Shown here in pieces: positions 1-9,353 of a stretch of 64,000 bases of DNA (its first letter is position 1; each line of letters opens with the position of its first letter). The notes below the pieces were generated by a model. The model ran no database searches, was not told the origin of the DNA, and worked only from the letters and a program-made list of their open reading frames with translations. The translations under genes were made by a program, and so were the position numbers. Location of the stretch: positions 124,001 to 188,000 of IMG/VR virus record IMGVR_UViG_3300032315_001604; one strand, written 5' to 3'. The DNA is from a virus.

Positions 1-137
1 TTGAAAGCGGTGATATTGTCATGTTCCCTAATGATAAGGGAATTCAAGTAGCCAATATGAATGGTTTAAAAAATGTTGTGTTTTTAAACGAGTCCAGAAT
101 TTTTGGTGTATGTGAACCAAAAAAATCTGAAACATAA
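1..137 (+). CDS. GroES/gp31-like co-chaperonin, C-terminal end (partial)
   Basis: The gene enters the window already open; its last 44 codons are visible, ending in TAA at 135-137. The residues follow the C-terminal pattern of GroES-type co-chaperonins: a GDIVMFPNDKG-like strand, then a VVFLNESRIFGV segment matching the final GroES beta strands. In T4-like phages the GroES homologue gp31 partners host GroEL to fold the major capsid protein, and a capsid gene lies in this window. The roof loop and mobile loop lie outside the window. The family call is from pattern only. Another beta-barrel protein with the same ending is possible. Confidence 0.6.
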   Translation, partial: ESGDIVMFPNDKGIQVANMNGLKNVVFLNESRIFGVCEPKKSET

Positions 138-142
138 TTTTT

Positions 143-523
143 ATGGCTTTGAGTGTTGGCGGCTTAACAAAACTATGTTTGTCTAATGTAGTTGAATTAA
201 AGTTTGTACGTCGAAACAAATTAAGAATACCGCCAACTAGACGTATGCTTTGCACATTGGATTCAACTTTATTAAACTCAACTTTAGGAAAAGAAATTTT
301 AAATTTTAAACCACCGAAATACTCTCCTCCTTACAATGCTGCATCGAAAGGATTGGTTGTAGTTTGGGATGTAATCATGCAAGATTGGAGAGCGGTTCCT
401 GCGGATAGCTGCGAAGTTGTTACAGCAATAACCACAAAACCAGTTTCAACTTTTTGGAAATATTTTGATACAGTTTTAACTAAAATGAATGCTTCACAGA
501 AAAAAGCTTTCATGGACAAATAA
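143..523 (+). CDS. Small basic conserved-type phage protein, unknown function
   Basis: A 126-residue protein starting 5 nt after the co-chaperonin stop. It is rich in Arg and Lys near the N terminus (VELKFVRRNK, then PPTRR) and has a VVVWDVIMQDWRAVPAD core followed by a helical C terminus. The alternation of short beta segments around FVRRNKLR and VWDV resembles small SH3-like phage proteins (DUF2693-type), but the match is weak. There is no catalytic motif. Its stop overlaps the next ATG (TAATG), so it is probably translated together with the downstream genes. Confidence 0.6.
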   Translation: MALSVGGLTKLCLSNVVELKFVRRNKLRIPPTRRMLCTLDSTLLNSTLGKEILNFKPPKYSPPYNAASKGLVVVWDVIMQDWRAVPADSCEVVTAITTKPVSTFWKYFDTVLTKMNASQKKAFMDK

Positions 524-876
524 TGACAATTCACGGATCAAAATTAGAAAATGCTTGCAGATTTCTTTTACAAAAAGAAATAACTATAGATTTGGGAAAA
601 AAATTACACAAAAAAGGAAAATTAATTTTATTTTATCAGAAAAACTTTCATTTGATTTTTATAATGAATACTGCTAAAAAAGATAAAGAAAAGATTGAAT
701 TGCCTATTCCTTATGACGTAGAAGTTCATCATGATGATAATCTAGTATATTTCGATTATCGAATTAAATCGTTGGCAAAATATGCACCTGAAATTGAAAC
801 AAATTTAATTTTATATCCATTAAAAGTTGCAGGTAATAAATTTTGGGATATAATAGTAACTATAGATGGAAACTAA
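523..876 (+). CDS. Hypothetical protein
   Basis: A 117-residue protein. Its ATG overlaps the stop of the preceding gene, which supports this start, although an internal Met at 664 is an alternative. It is Lys-rich and AT-rich. A C-terminal half of alternating hydrophobic strands follows an acidic HHDDN stretch. No family was recognised. It lies in a tightly packed four-gene run (143-2768) ending in a helicase, which suggests a replication or nucleic-acid role, but that is only context. Confidence 0.5.
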   Translation: MTIHGSKLENACRFLLQKEITIDLGKKLHKKGKLILFYQKNFHLIFIMNTAKKDKEKIELPIPYDVEVHHDDNLVYFDYRIKSLAKYAPEIETNLILYPLKVAGNKFWDIIVTIDGN

Positions 877-1129
877 TAGTAATACCGTTTGGATTTATAG
901 CGTTTTTTCAGGAACATTATATCAATTACCAGAAAAAGATATATCTTTATTAGATATAGGTCAGTTGCCCTTGCTTAAAAAGCCTAATACTAGTTGTAAA
1001 AAATGCTATGGTAAGATGGATTTGGGAAGAGATGCACAAAATTATGCATACGTTCCATGTTCTTGCTTGAGAAAAGTTATAAACTTTGATATACTAAAAA
1101 GTCTTGAAAGCGTTCAATTCACAAAATAG
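866..1129 (+). CDS. Small zinc-ribbon-like protein, unknown function
   Basis: An 87-residue protein whose ATG overlaps the end of the previous ORF by 11 nt. The C-terminal half has a CKKCYGKMD segment and, about 20 residues later, a PCSCLRK segment. The four Cys make a CxxC...CxC pair that could bind one zinc ion. The N-terminal half is short beta-type sequence. Such small zinc proteins often sit beside phage DNA-metabolism genes. The adjacent helicase overlaps it by 26 nt. No specific function can be assigned. Confidence 0.5.
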   Translation: METNSNTVWIYSVFSGTLYQLPEKDISLLDIGQLPLLKKPNTSCKKCYGKMDLGRDAQNYAYVPCSCLRKVINFDILKSLESVQFTK

Positions 1130-2768
1130 TATTTTAGATTTTTTTCCTAAAAATTCTCAACCAAGAACACAACAAAAAGAAGCTCTTCTTAAAATAGAAG
1201 AGTCCTTTAACAAAGGCAAAAAATTTGTAATAGGATGTTTACCTACAGGTTCAGGGAAAAGTCATATTGGATATACTGTAGGCTTATCATCAAGATTGAT
1301 GGATGCTGATCTTGTAGAACTTATTAAGAATTATTCAATCTATAAAAAAAATAAAAATGGCGATTATCATTATGAAGATAATTTTTTAAGTAAAAAACCA
1401 TCCTCTGCATTTATTTTAACTATTACAAAATCTTTACAAGAACAATATTTAGGATTATTTAATGACATCAAAGTTTTAAAGGGTAAAAATAACTATCAAT
1501 GTGATGTAGATGGAAACTTTAGTGCAGAAAATGCGCCATGTATCTTTTCAAAAAAACTTAAAAGCGACTGTTTTGACAAGTGTCGCTGTCCTTATTACGA
1601 AGCAAGGAACGATTCACTTGCATCACAATCTCCAATATTAAACTATCGTGTATTTTTTAACCTTCCTGACTTTTTAAAACGTAGAGAAATTTATATTTGC
1701 GATGAAGCAAGTGGTTTAGAAGATGAATTGGTTGCAAAATATTCGTTAAGTTTGCCTTATAACTTTTTAGAATTTGAAAAAATAAAATTTAAAAAAGTAT
1801 TAAGCGATAATGAAAGAGATTCTTTATTTTGGCTTCAAGATATTCAATTGCAAATAGATGATATCTATGAAGAAATAATTAATAATTTAAATTCTTATGA
1901 TATTTCATCACCTAATGACAAAAAATATCTTAAGGATATGCAACGACTTTCTAAAATATCAAAAATTAAACATACATTAAGCGATACAATCGATAATTGG
2001 GAAAAATGTTCATATCTTTTGGAAAAGAAAGATAAAGATGGTGTTGTTTTTTGTCCTTATAACATCAAACCACTTGCTAAAAAGCTTTTTGACAATGCAG
2101 ATAAAGTTTTAATGATGTCTGCAACAATCAGCAATCATGAAGTATATGCAAAAAGTCTTGGCATTGATGATTACGAATACTTTGAAGCAAAATCTTCTTT
2201 CGATCCAAAGAAATCTCCTATATTTTGCAGCAAAAAATATAAACTTTCTTATAAGAACATTGAAAAAGATCTACCACCAGTTATAGAAGCAGCAATGGCT
2301 ATTTGTGAAACACACAAAAACGAAAAAGGTGTAATCCATACACATACAAATAACATTACTGAAAAAATTAAAGGAAAAGTTAAAGGGGATAGAAGATTTT
2401 TATTCAAAGATGAAATAAACAATAACGAAATGCTTTTGGAAGAACATAAAGCCAATGAGGAAGCAACAATTTTAGTAAGTCCTTCATTAGATACAGGAAT
2501 TAGTTTGGATGATGAATTAGGAAGATTTCAAATTATTATTAAATCTCCTTATTTGCCTTTGGGTTCTAAAAGAATTAAAAAAATGTTTGAAAAAAATCCA
2601 AAACATTATACGATGAAAATGTTAGACAAACTAATTCAAATGTCAGGTCGATGCACTCGTTCAAAAAACGATTATTCAGTAACATATATTCTAGATGGAG
2701 TTGCAGTTGACGTAATTATGCGAGAAAAAACCAATCTACCGAAACATTTTTTAGAAAGATTTGTTTGA
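1104..2768 (+). CDS. DinG/XPD-type superfamily 2 DNA helicase
   Basis: A 554-residue ATP-dependent helicase. Walker A PTGSGKS lies at residues 47-53, a DEAS (DEAH-type) motif II near 200, MMSATIS (motif III type) near 337, and the arginine-finger motif VI QMSGRCTR near 512. Between motifs I and II are Cys 133, 146, 156, 160 and 162, placed like the Fe-S cluster cysteines of XPD/DinG helicases. This family unwinds DNA 5'-3' and the cluster couples to strand separation. The start is a TTG at 1104, overlapping the previous gene; no ATG exists upstream of Walker A. A role in replication, repair or recombination is inferred. Confidence 0.85.
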   Translation: MKAFNSQNSILDFFPKNSQPRTQQKEALLKIEESFNKGKKFVIGCLPTGSGKSHIGYTVGLSSRLMDADLVELIKNYSIYKKNKNGDYHYEDNFLSKKPSSAFILTITKSLQEQYLGLFNDIKVLKGKNNYQCDVDGNFSAENAPCIFSKKLKSDCFDKCRCPYYEARNDSLASQSPILNYRVFFNLPDFLKRREIYICDEASGLEDELVAKYSLSLPYNFLEFEKIKFKKVLSDNERDSLFWLQDIQLQIDDIYEEIINNLNSYDISSPNDKKYLKDMQRLSKISKIKHTLSDTIDNWEKCSYLLEKKDKDGVVFCPYNIKPLAKKLFDNADKVLMMSATISNHEVYAKSLGIDDYEYFEAKSSFDPKKSPIFCSKKYKLSYKNIEKDLPPVIEAAMAICETHKNEKGVIHTHTNNITEKIKGKVKGDRRFLFKDEINNNEMLLEEHKANEEATILVSPSLDTGISLDDELGRFQIIIKSPYLPLGSKRIKKMFEKNPKHYTMKMLDKLIQMSGRCTRSKNDYSVTYILDGVAVDVIMREKTNLPKHFLERFV

Positions 2769-2781
2769 TATCGTGTAGTAT

Positions 2782-2789
2782 TGTAAATA
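2782..2789 (+). promoter_or_regulatory. T4-type late promoter box (TGTAAATA)
   Basis: TGTAAATA ends 6 nt before the GTG at 2796 and there is no Shine-Dalgarno site. The box supports GTG as the real start of the tail completion gene. Confidence 0.6.
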
Positions 2790-2795
2790 CTATAA

Positions 2796-4076
2796 GTGAA
2801 AAACTACACTTTCAATTGGGAAATACAGACTTTATTAGAGCAATTCGTGGCAGCTTTTAATGATGTTATCATTAAAAGATACAATAAAGAAAAAAATGTG
2901 ATACCACCACTGAGTGGTATTAAAGTGAATTACGTATACGGTCCTAAACAAAGAGTTTTTAATAGTTTGCAGACACCTGCACCAGGAGGATTAACCGTTC
3001 CAGCAATTGCAGTTAGTATTGGCGGCATATCAAGAGATAACAATAGAGTCTTTAATAAGAATGATGGATTTGCTGTTCCATACAATATTACAGCAACACC
3101 AGCAGATTTTATAAAAAAAATACCACAACCTGTTCCGCTTAATATTAACGTAAACATGACCATGATCACAAGATACCAGAGTGACATGGATCAGTTAATT
3201 TCTAATTTTGCTCCGTATTGTGATCCGTATATTGTAATATCTTGGAAAGTGCCTACTTTAGATGGCACACTATCTCCTTATGAGATAAGGACTGAAGTAT
3301 TATGGAGCGGAAATATAAATTTATCGTATCCAAATGATGCAGGTCCAAATACACCATTTCGTATTGTAGCTGATACAAGTTTTGTTATTAAAGGATGGAT
3401 TTTCAAGAAAATAGATGAAACTTATAAAAAAATATATGTAATCAATTCTGATTATAATGCAGTAAACAATACACAAGAAAATCTTTTAACTGATATTGAT
3501 GATTACAGCACAGAATGGTTTACAATCTCTGCTAGACCTCAACCAAAAAGAATAACACCATATAAAGCAATTGCATTTCAATCTCCATTATCAGGTAATG
3601 CCATAAATGTTAATGTTTTTGGAAAATCTTTTTTTGATGTAACAAATGTTTATGTAAGTGCTTCAAACTTTGCAATGTTTGATAACATTACGTACTTTAA
3701 TCCTTTTTCTGCAATTGGTTCTTTATCTGCAAAATATCCCGCATTTTACGGAATAGTAATTCCAACATTTACGCTTTTCAATGAAAACTTTTTAACTTTT
3801 GAGTTACCTGAATTACCAAACACTACTGGATTTTTAGATATTATTGTTGAAAACGAAGCAGGATATGGAAAATTGACTGTTGATAGCAAATTACCTTTTA
3901 TAAGTTCTTGGTCAGGAGCTACTAATTTACAATTTCCTTATATATCAGGATTTCAAGTAGGAACAATTGCAGATCCCACATGGTATTTGCCTGATGATCT
4001 TGGTTATATATTATCAGAACTACAAAATTATATAATCACAGATTGGATTGGATTTTTAAAGTATGATGATGTATAA
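2796..4076 (+). CDS. gp15: gp15-like tail sheath stabilizer / tail completion protein
   Basis: A 426-residue structural protein. The core TRYQSDMDQLISNFAPYCDP, followed by EIRTEVLWSG and a DTSFVIKGWIF strand, matches the layout of T4 gp15 (TRYEDDMFQI, PYFQPH, then a strand ending in NGWMY). gp15 caps the contractile tail and joins it to the neck. The protein is much longer than T4 gp15 (about 270 residues); the extra 200 C-terminal residues look like two Ig-like beta domains. The start is GTG, chosen because a late box lies 6 nt upstream and the family-like N terminus (FNWEIQTLLEQFVAAF) begins here. The portal gene follows. Confidence 0.75.
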   Translation: MKNYTFNWEIQTLLEQFVAAFNDVIIKRYNKEKNVIPPLSGIKVNYVYGPKQRVFNSLQTPAPGGLTVPAIAVSIGGISRDNNRVFNKNDGFAVPYNITATPADFIKKIPQPVPLNINVNMTMITRYQSDMDQLISNFAPYCDPYIVISWKVPTLDGTLSPYEIRTEVLWSGNINLSYPNDAGPNTPFRIVADTSFVIKGWIFKKIDETYKKIYVINSDYNAVNNTQENLLTDIDDYSTEWFTISARPQPKRITPYKAIAFQSPLSGNAINVNVFGKSFFDVTNVYVSASNFAMFDNITYFNPFSAIGSLSAKYPAFYGIVIPTFTLFNENFLTFELPELPNTTGFLDIIVENEAGYGKLTVDSKLPFISSWSGATNLQFPYISGFQVGTIADPTWYLPDDLGYILSELQNYIITDWIGFLKYDDV

Positions 4077-4123
4077 TTCCTTGATAGACTACACTAAGTA
4101 ACTAATTATAGTTAGAAATTTAT

Positions 4124-5977
4124 ATGGCAGATATTTTATCACAACCTAACAGACAACCAGATAACGGAAGAAATTTTGTAACGTCAATTTTGTCTAAATT
4201 GCCATATGTTCAAGATGTAGTCGAAACAGAAGCAAATAATCCCAAATATGAATTGTTCGATAGACTCTCAAAAAAGAGAGAGTTAAAAATCATGCAACAG
4301 TCGGTCATAACAGGACCGTACATGAATAAAGAATTTTCAGATTACTATAATCCAAATGCAATCACATCAGACAAAGGGTATCACAACTACATATACGCTC
4401 AAATAGATAGTGATAAAATTCGCAGATTAGCCGAATATCGTCGTATGGCAGCTTTTGCAGAAGTTGCTGATTGTTTAGATGAAATATGTGACGAATTCGT
4501 AAATTTTGATGATAACGGCAAAGCTGTTAATATTAAATTTTCAGGGTTTAACAAATTAAGTACCGAGGAAAGAAGCGAAATTGAAAAAGAATTTTACAAA
4601 TTTATTAACAGTTTTGATTTAGAACATAAAGGTTGGGGATATTGTCGCCAGTTGCTTATCGAAGGAGAACTATTTTTTGAAAATATCATTCATGATGAAA
4701 AGAAAGAGTTAGGTATTATAGGAATACTAGGAATACCAGGTGAATTGATCAATCCAGTTTATGATAATATTCAAAATAATGTCATTCAAAACTTTCTTTT
4801 TCAAAAACCTATAAGTCTTTTAAACAATCCTGCTGCTCCAAATTTTCAAACTAACGTAACACCAGCAAATGCACTGCAACATCAGATTGTCACACTTCAA
4901 GGAAACCAAATAACATATATTAACTCTGGTTTATGGAATGAAGATGCATCAATTAAAATTCCATATATAGAAAATTGTCGTAGAGCATACAAACAATTGT
5001 CATTAATTGAAGATTCTATTGTTATATATCGTTTAGTTAGAGCACCAGAAAGATTAAAATTTACTATTGATGTCGGAAACATGCCACCTGCAAAAGCAGA
5101 AGCATATCTACGTCAATTGATGCAACAATATTGGACAAAAAAAACATACGATTCACAATCAAATACTGGAGGTGGAGCATCAAACGTATATGACCCACAA
5201 TCAATGCTTGATTCTTATTGGTTTGCAAGAAGAACAGGAGAACAAGGATCAGATGTTCAAGTGTTACCAGGTGGACAAAACTTAGGAGAACTAAAAGATT
5301 TAATGTATTTTGTTAACAAACTTTATAAAAGTTTAGGTGTTCCTTTATCCAGATTGAATCCAGAAGATACATTTAAAGATGGTTCAGAAATTTTAAGAGA
5401 AGAATTAAAATTTGCAAAAACAATCATACGCATACAAAATCAATTTGCAGGAGGATTGAAAGATGCATTTATTACCCATTTAAAAATTAGAGGATGGTGG
5501 AAAGAATATAAATTGCATGAATCATATTTTGATCTTTCTTTTGTGCCACCTACAAATTTCTTTGCATTAAGACAAAACCAAAACTTTGAATTAAAACTTA
5601 AAAACTTCAATGACATTTCACAAAATGATTCCATATCAAAAACATTTGCACAAAGACATTATTTGAATTTGAGTGATGGTAAAATTAGTGAAAATATGGA
5701 ATGGCTCAGAAAAGATGCTGCTCTTAAATGGGAATTAGAGCAAATTGCAACAACAGGTCCAAATTGGAGAGATCATATTCAAGCAGCAGAAGACGCAAGC
5801 AAAGCAGCAGCGGAATCTACATCTTCAACAGGTACATCTACATCAGAAATACCTGAATTTGGCGGTGGAGGAGAGGGAACAACAGCAGAAACACCAGAAG
5901 CAGCACCAGAAACAACAGAAATTTCAGCAGAAGCTACACCTGAAACAGCAGAAACTCCAGCAGAAACAACAACATAA
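4124..5977 (+). CDS. gp20: Portal vertex protein (T4 gp20 type)
   Basis: A 617-residue portal protein. The N-terminal half has the gp20-type run AEYRRMAAFAEVADCLDEIC, and the centre carries the stem and crown-like segments (IVIYRLVRAPERLKF, then a YWTKK region and RRTGEQGSDVQVLPGGQN). Portals form the dodecameric ring through which DNA is packaged and ejected, and they nucleate prohead assembly. The last 80 residues are a low-complexity tail of Ala, Glu, Thr and Pro after the usual end, making it longer than T4 gp20 (524). A possible ACTAAGTA box lies 23 nt upstream, farther than for most genes. It precedes head-shell genes after a fibre insertion. Confidence 0.9.
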   Translation: MADILSQPNRQPDNGRNFVTSILSKLPYVQDVVETEANNPKYELFDRLSKKRELKIMQQSVITGPYMNKEFSDYYNPNAITSDKGYHNYIYAQIDSDKIRRLAEYRRMAAFAEVADCLDEICDEFVNFDDNGKAVNIKFSGFNKLSTEERSEIEKEFYKFINSFDLEHKGWGYCRQLLIEGELFFENIIHDEKKELGIIGILGIPGELINPVYDNIQNNVIQNFLFQKPISLLNNPAAPNFQTNVTPANALQHQIVTLQGNQITYINSGLWNEDASIKIPYIENCRRAYKQLSLIEDSIVIYRLVRAPERLKFTIDVGNMPPAKAEAYLRQLMQQYWTKKTYDSQSNTGGGASNVYDPQSMLDSYWFARRTGEQGSDVQVLPGGQNLGELKDLMYFVNKLYKSLGVPLSRLNPEDTFKDGSEILREELKFAKTIIRIQNQFAGGLKDAFITHLKIRGWWKEYKLHESYFDLSFVPPTNFFALRQNQNFELKLKNFNDISQNDSISKTFAQRHYLNLSDGKISENMEWLRKDAALKWELEQIATTGPNWRDHIQAAEDASKAAAESTSSTGTSTSEIPEFGGGGEGTTAETPEAAPETTEISAEATPETAETPAETTT

Positions 5978-5993
5978 ATATAGAACACGTATA

Positions 5994-6001
5994 CATAAGT
6001 A
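5994..6001 (+). promoter_or_regulatory. T4-type late promoter box (CATAAGTA)
   Basis: CATAAGTA ends 6 nt before the ATG at 6008. A second copy, CATAAATA, lies 21 nt further upstream at 5973-5980. Confidence 0.55.
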
Positions 6002-6007
6002 TAGAAT

Positions 6008-6388
6008 ATGACTTATGATATACCTGCACATATAACTGGAGATACATGGGACGGTATTACAGTTATAACATTTTCAGAAAACGGTTCTGCAATTAATTTA
6101 ACAGACGCATCATTCACGATGGCTGTTAAATCTGTTTTTAACATAGCTAGTCCAAATATTTTACCTCTTTCGACATCAGCCAGTAGTATTTTAATTTTAT
6201 CACCAGCGTCTGCTGGTCGCATTTCAATACCATCAAGAATTATTGATATACCCGTTGGAAATTATTCTTGGAGTTTAACTATGGTATTGTCTTCAGGAAG
6301 AACAAAAACATATTTAATGGGCAATTGGCCTATTATTCCAAGAGTTCCGTTTTCAAACAATTGGCAAGAAGCACCTAGAATTATATAA
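6008..6388 (+). CDS. Small Ig-like/BppU-type tail or fibre accessory protein
   Basis: A 126-residue all-beta protein. The order of a TWDG segment, an INLTDASFTMAVK strand, GRISIPS, then GNYSWSLTMVL and a GRTKTYLMG strand is the pattern of small Ig-like domains in phage baseplate and receptor-binding proteins (BppU/DUF2479-like). The same segment order appears in many phages just ahead of a fibre gene. Here its stop overlaps the ATG of a 663-residue fibre, so the two are translationally coupled. It may connect that fibre to the virion. No enzymatic motif is seen. Confidence 0.55.
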   Translation: MTYDIPAHITGDTWDGITVITFSENGSAINLTDASFTMAVKSVFNIASPNILPLSTSASSILILSPASAGRISIPSRIIDIPVGNYSWSLTMVLSSGRTKTYLMGNWPIIPRVPFSNNWQEAPRII

Positions 6389-8379
6389 TGAGTGACGAAA
6401 TTATTATTAATATAAATCCAAGCGTATCTGATAATATTGTAGTCGATACTACTACACCAGCACCAGATAATATTCAAATAAATTCATTTTTATCTAATGA
6501 TAATATTGTAGTCGATACTACTACACCAGCACCAGATAATATTCAAATAAATTCATTTTTATCTAATGTTGCCTCAGTTAACGGAAAAACTGGTGTTGTT
6601 TTTTTAGATAAAAATGACATAGGATTGGATCAAGTTGATAATACTAGTGATTTAAATAAACCACTATCTTATAGTACATTAAATTACACTCAACAATATT
6701 TTTTACCTCTTTCTGGTGGAACAGTTGTTGGCAATATAAGTTCTAACGATACCTTTTTTGCTAAAAGTGGTAATTCCAATAATTGGAACTCAGCTTACAC
6801 TGTAGCTACAATTTATCAAAGTGCTTCAGGTTCTTTTGCTACTAATACGCTACTTCAATCTACTTCTGCTCTCTTAACGCCTTTAACGATTACAAATACT
6901 TTAACAGGTACTATTATAAACTACTCTCATACAAACTTTTTACCGCTAACAGGTGGTACATTAACTGGAAATATTTACACTAAAGCTTTATCAGCCAATG
7001 GAACTATTAGTGAAACAGGTTTATTGAGTGCTGTTGTTGCAGTTTTTAATGGCAGTGTTGTCGAAGGAATTGGGGGAGAAGCCACTGGTCTTTATAGTCA
7101 TGTAGAAGGAGCATATAACAAAGCAACAGCATCATTTGCTCACGCAGAAGGTGGTAGTATAACAGACCCCCTTTCAAGAAATACCGCAAGTGGTACATCA
7201 AGTCATGCTGAAGGGAGGGGAACAGTAGCAAGTGGTCTTGCATCTCATGCTGAAGGTGTATCGACTCAAGCTGTAGGTATAGCTTCCCATGCTGAAGGTG
7301 TATCGACTCAAGCTTTAGGTTTAGCTTCTCATGCTGAAGGGTTATCATCTATTGCTGTTGGAGATTATAGTCATGCAGCGGGTCAAAATACATATGCTAC
7401 AGGGATAAGAGCTTATACAACAGGGCAAAACACATCAGCTACAAGAGTTACTAGTTATGCTCATGGTAGATTTGCTCTTGCCAACAATGCAAGATCTTGG
7501 ATCTGGCAAGGAACTGGAACAGAAAACTTAGTTTTTACATCTACAAGAAATGATCAATTTGCCATAAGACCTGAAGGTGGATTTTATGTTTCTGGTAATG
7601 TTGGTATAAACACAGACAGAAATGATAATGCTTTAAGTGTTGTTGGTCATATATCTGCAAGTGGAAATGTTACATCTAATAATTCTATTAATTGGGATAC
7701 GGCATACAATAGAACAACAAATGTAAGTACTGTTTCTAGTAATTGGGATTCAGTTTATAGTAATGTAAATTCAAATAGTGCTAATAATCAATCGGTTTAT
7801 AGTAATGTAAATTCAAATAGTGCTAATTGGAGTTCTGTTTACAGTAATGTAAATTCAAATAGTGCTAATAATCAATCGGTTTATAGTAATGTAAATTCAA
7901 ATAGTGCTAATTGGAGTTCTGTTTATAGTAATGTTAATAGTGCTTCTGCTAATTGGCAATCTGCGGCAAATCTTCTTACTACAGTTCCGATAACAACCTC
8001 TTTTTATGTGCCGAGTTACAGCTTAACACAAACTACAGGTACTCCAAGCAATTTAAGAGTTTTTACGGTTCCTGCTGGAAGAAGGTTTATTGCTAAAATG
8101 CTATTAGGAGTTACAGCAACAGCTACATTAACAGGGGTAGCAACTGCACCTACCTTAAGACTTGTAAACGTAACTCAAGGTAATACAGGCATGATAGGTA
8201 GCTGGACTCCTGCAACAGCCACTTTAGTAACTTCACCTGTACCTGGCGCACACACAACAACAAACGCAAATAGTATTATTGCCCAAGCAGGAGAAGACGT
8301 TGCTCTAAGATTAATAACGGCGGCTGGAGGATTTTCGGTATTAACCGTAGATGTTGTAGTAGACGGGTTTCTGATATAA
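6388..8379 (+). CDS. Trimeric tail fibre with YadA-head-like SHAEG repeats
   Basis: A 663-residue fibre. In order it has a duplicated 23-residue N-terminal segment, a VNGKTGVV...VDNTSD linker typical of tail fibres, a beta-rich shaft, and residues about 235-340 with repeated SHAEG motifs at roughly 14-residue spacing. That spacing is the left-handed beta-roll of trimeric autotransporter heads. NSNSAN...SVYSNV linker repeats (455-520) and a C-terminal jelly-roll-like domain follow. The repeats imply a trimer and receptor binding. It sits between portal and neck genes, an unusual location for a fibre in T4-like maps, suggesting insertion of a two-gene fibre cassette (6008-8379). Confidence 0.8.
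   Translation: MSDEIIININPSVSDNIVVDTTTPAPDNIQINSFLSNDNIVVDTTTPAPDNIQINSFLSNVASVNGKTGVVFLDKNDIGLDQVDNTSDLNKPLSYSTLNYTQQYFLPLSGGTVVGNISSNDTFFAKSGNSNNWNSAYTVATIYQSASGSFATNTLLQSTSALLTPLTITNTLTGTIINYSHTNFLPLTGGTLTGNIYTKALSANGTISETGLLSAVVAVFNGSVVEGIGGEATGLYSHVEGAYNKATASFAHAEGGSITDPLSRNTASGTSSHAEGRGTVASGLASHAEGVSTQAVGIASHAEGVSTQALGLASHAEGLSSIAVGDYSHAAGQNTYATGIRAYTTGQNTSATRVTSYAHGRFALANNARSWIWQGTGTENLVFTSTRNDQFAIRPEGGFYVSGNVGINTDRNDNALSVVGHISASGNVTSNNSINWDTAYNRTTNVSTVSSNWDSVYSNVNSNSANNQSVYSNVNSNSANWSSVYSNVNSNSANNQSVYSNVNSNSANWSSVYSNVNSASANWQSAANLLTTVPITTSFYVPSYSLTQTTGTPSNLRVFTVPAGRRFIAKMLLGVTATATLTGVATAPTLRLVNVTQGNTGMIGSWTPATATLVTSPVPGAHTTTNANSIIAQAGEDVALRLITAAGGFSVLTVDVVVDGFLI
6430..6567 (+). repeat. 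Perfect 69-nt tandem duplication in fibre gene
   Basis: Copy 1 is 6430-6498 and copy 2 is 6499-6567, with no visible differences. It duplicates 23 residues in frame. Confidence 0.95.
7752..7946 (+). repeat. 42/84-nt tandem repeats encoding NSNSA linker
   Basis: A 42-nt unit encodes a 14-residue SVYSNVNSNSAN-type segment, arranged as alternating pairs with an 84-nt period. Related units occur in the fibre gene at 20647-23511. Confidence 0.85.
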
Positions 8380-8456
8380 CTTATTGACATTTAAAAGCAT
8401 TTATTTAAATATTTTATAATATTGTGGCTAATAATGGTATTCTTTAACTCTATTGA

Positions 8457-8464
8457 TATAAATA
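8457..8464 (+). promoter_or_regulatory. T4-type late promoter box (TATAAATA)
   Basis: A perfect T4 late consensus TATAAATA ends 7 nt before the ATG at 8472. Confidence 0.7.
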
Positions 8465-8471
8465 TAATAAG

Positions 8472-9350
8472 ATGTCCGTTTTACCAAATTCATTTCATGG
8501 CAGTACAACTTTTAATTCTAAGATTAAAAGTTATGATTTATTAGCACAAAGAATTCGCCGTTCTTTGGGTGAACCTTTAGTACAAATTGAAATTAGCAGC
8601 GAACAAATATATGAATTAATAGACATATCTTTAGAATGGTTTACTAAATTTGCTGGTGTTACAGAAGAGTATTTGGTTTTTAGAAATGATTTATATGAAA
8701 GAGGTGTTGGTCTAAGAATAGATCGTTTGTTTAACATCACACCTAACATGTACAATTCGATGTCTCCAACGACATCAGGTATGCCTACTTTAAGTGCAGA
8801 TTATGATTACGATTTAGATGACTACAGAAAGGTTGTAGATGTATTTTCATTTGAAGAAGGAAGTAATAACGGAGTAAACACACTTTTTACTATTGAACAT
8901 ACTATTGCACAACAAGCATACTTTGGACATTTGTTAGGAAATGTTGGTTATGATTTAGTAACATGGCATACTCTTAAAAATTGGTTAGATACTAGAGAAA
9001 AAATGTTAGCATTAAGACCCTATATAAGGTTTTATCCTGAAGATCAAATTTTAAGATTAATTCCAGAACCAGCACAAAACAATCGGTATTATGGTTTAGT
9101 GGGATGTAAAGTCCAAAAGCCGATAAAACAACTTGTAGATCAATTGTGGGTATATCGATATACATTAGCACAAACTAAAATTGCCATAGGACATATCAGA
9201 GGAAAATATTCAGGCACAAATTTATTTGGAGGTCAAACAGTCAATGCATCTGATATGTTAAGACAAGGTGAAAAAGAAAAAGACGAATTGGAAAAAGAAT
9301 TAATGTCAGATATGGTTGATAGAGATCCAGTTAGATTTTTTATTGGCTAA
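8472..9350 (+). CDS. Neck / head-completion protein (T4 gp13/gp14 position)
   Basis: A 292-residue protein. Its N-terminal helical part ends in EEYLVF. A DYRKVVDVFSFEEGSNNGVN stretch and a LVTWHTLKNWLDTREKML segment follow, and the C terminus is acidic and helical with an FFIG end. This layout matches proteins annotated as neck or head-completion proteins in marine T4-like phages, where the gp13/gp14 pair joins the portal to the tail. The assignment to gp13 rather than gp14 is not possible by eye. The gene lies between the fibre cassette and gp4, with a clean late box upstream. Confidence 0.55.
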   Translation: MSVLPNSFHGSTTFNSKIKSYDLLAQRIRRSLGEPLVQIEISSEQIYELIDISLEWFTKFAGVTEEYLVFRNDLYERGVGLRIDRLFNITPNMYNSMSPTTSGMPTLSADYDYDLDDYRKVVDVFSFEEGSNNGVNTLFTIEHTIAQQAYFGHLLGNVGYDLVTWHTLKNWLDTREKMLALRPYIRFYPEDQILRLIPEPAQNNRYYGLVGCKVQKPIKQLVDQLWVYRYTLAQTKIAIGHIRGKYSGTNLFGGQTVNASDMLRQGEKEKDELEKELMSDMVDRDPVRFFIG

Positions 9351-9353
9351 TTA

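Noticed and set aside
7046-7348. Minus-strand 100-residue ORF across the SHAEG repeat region
   Set aside because: Antisense shadow of the repetitive fibre coding sequence; His/Leu-rich composition and no upstream box.
8380-8456. TTGACA-like sequence in the gap before the neck gene
   Set aside because: No -10 element lies at a suitable distance, and the perfect late box nearer the start is a better explanation.
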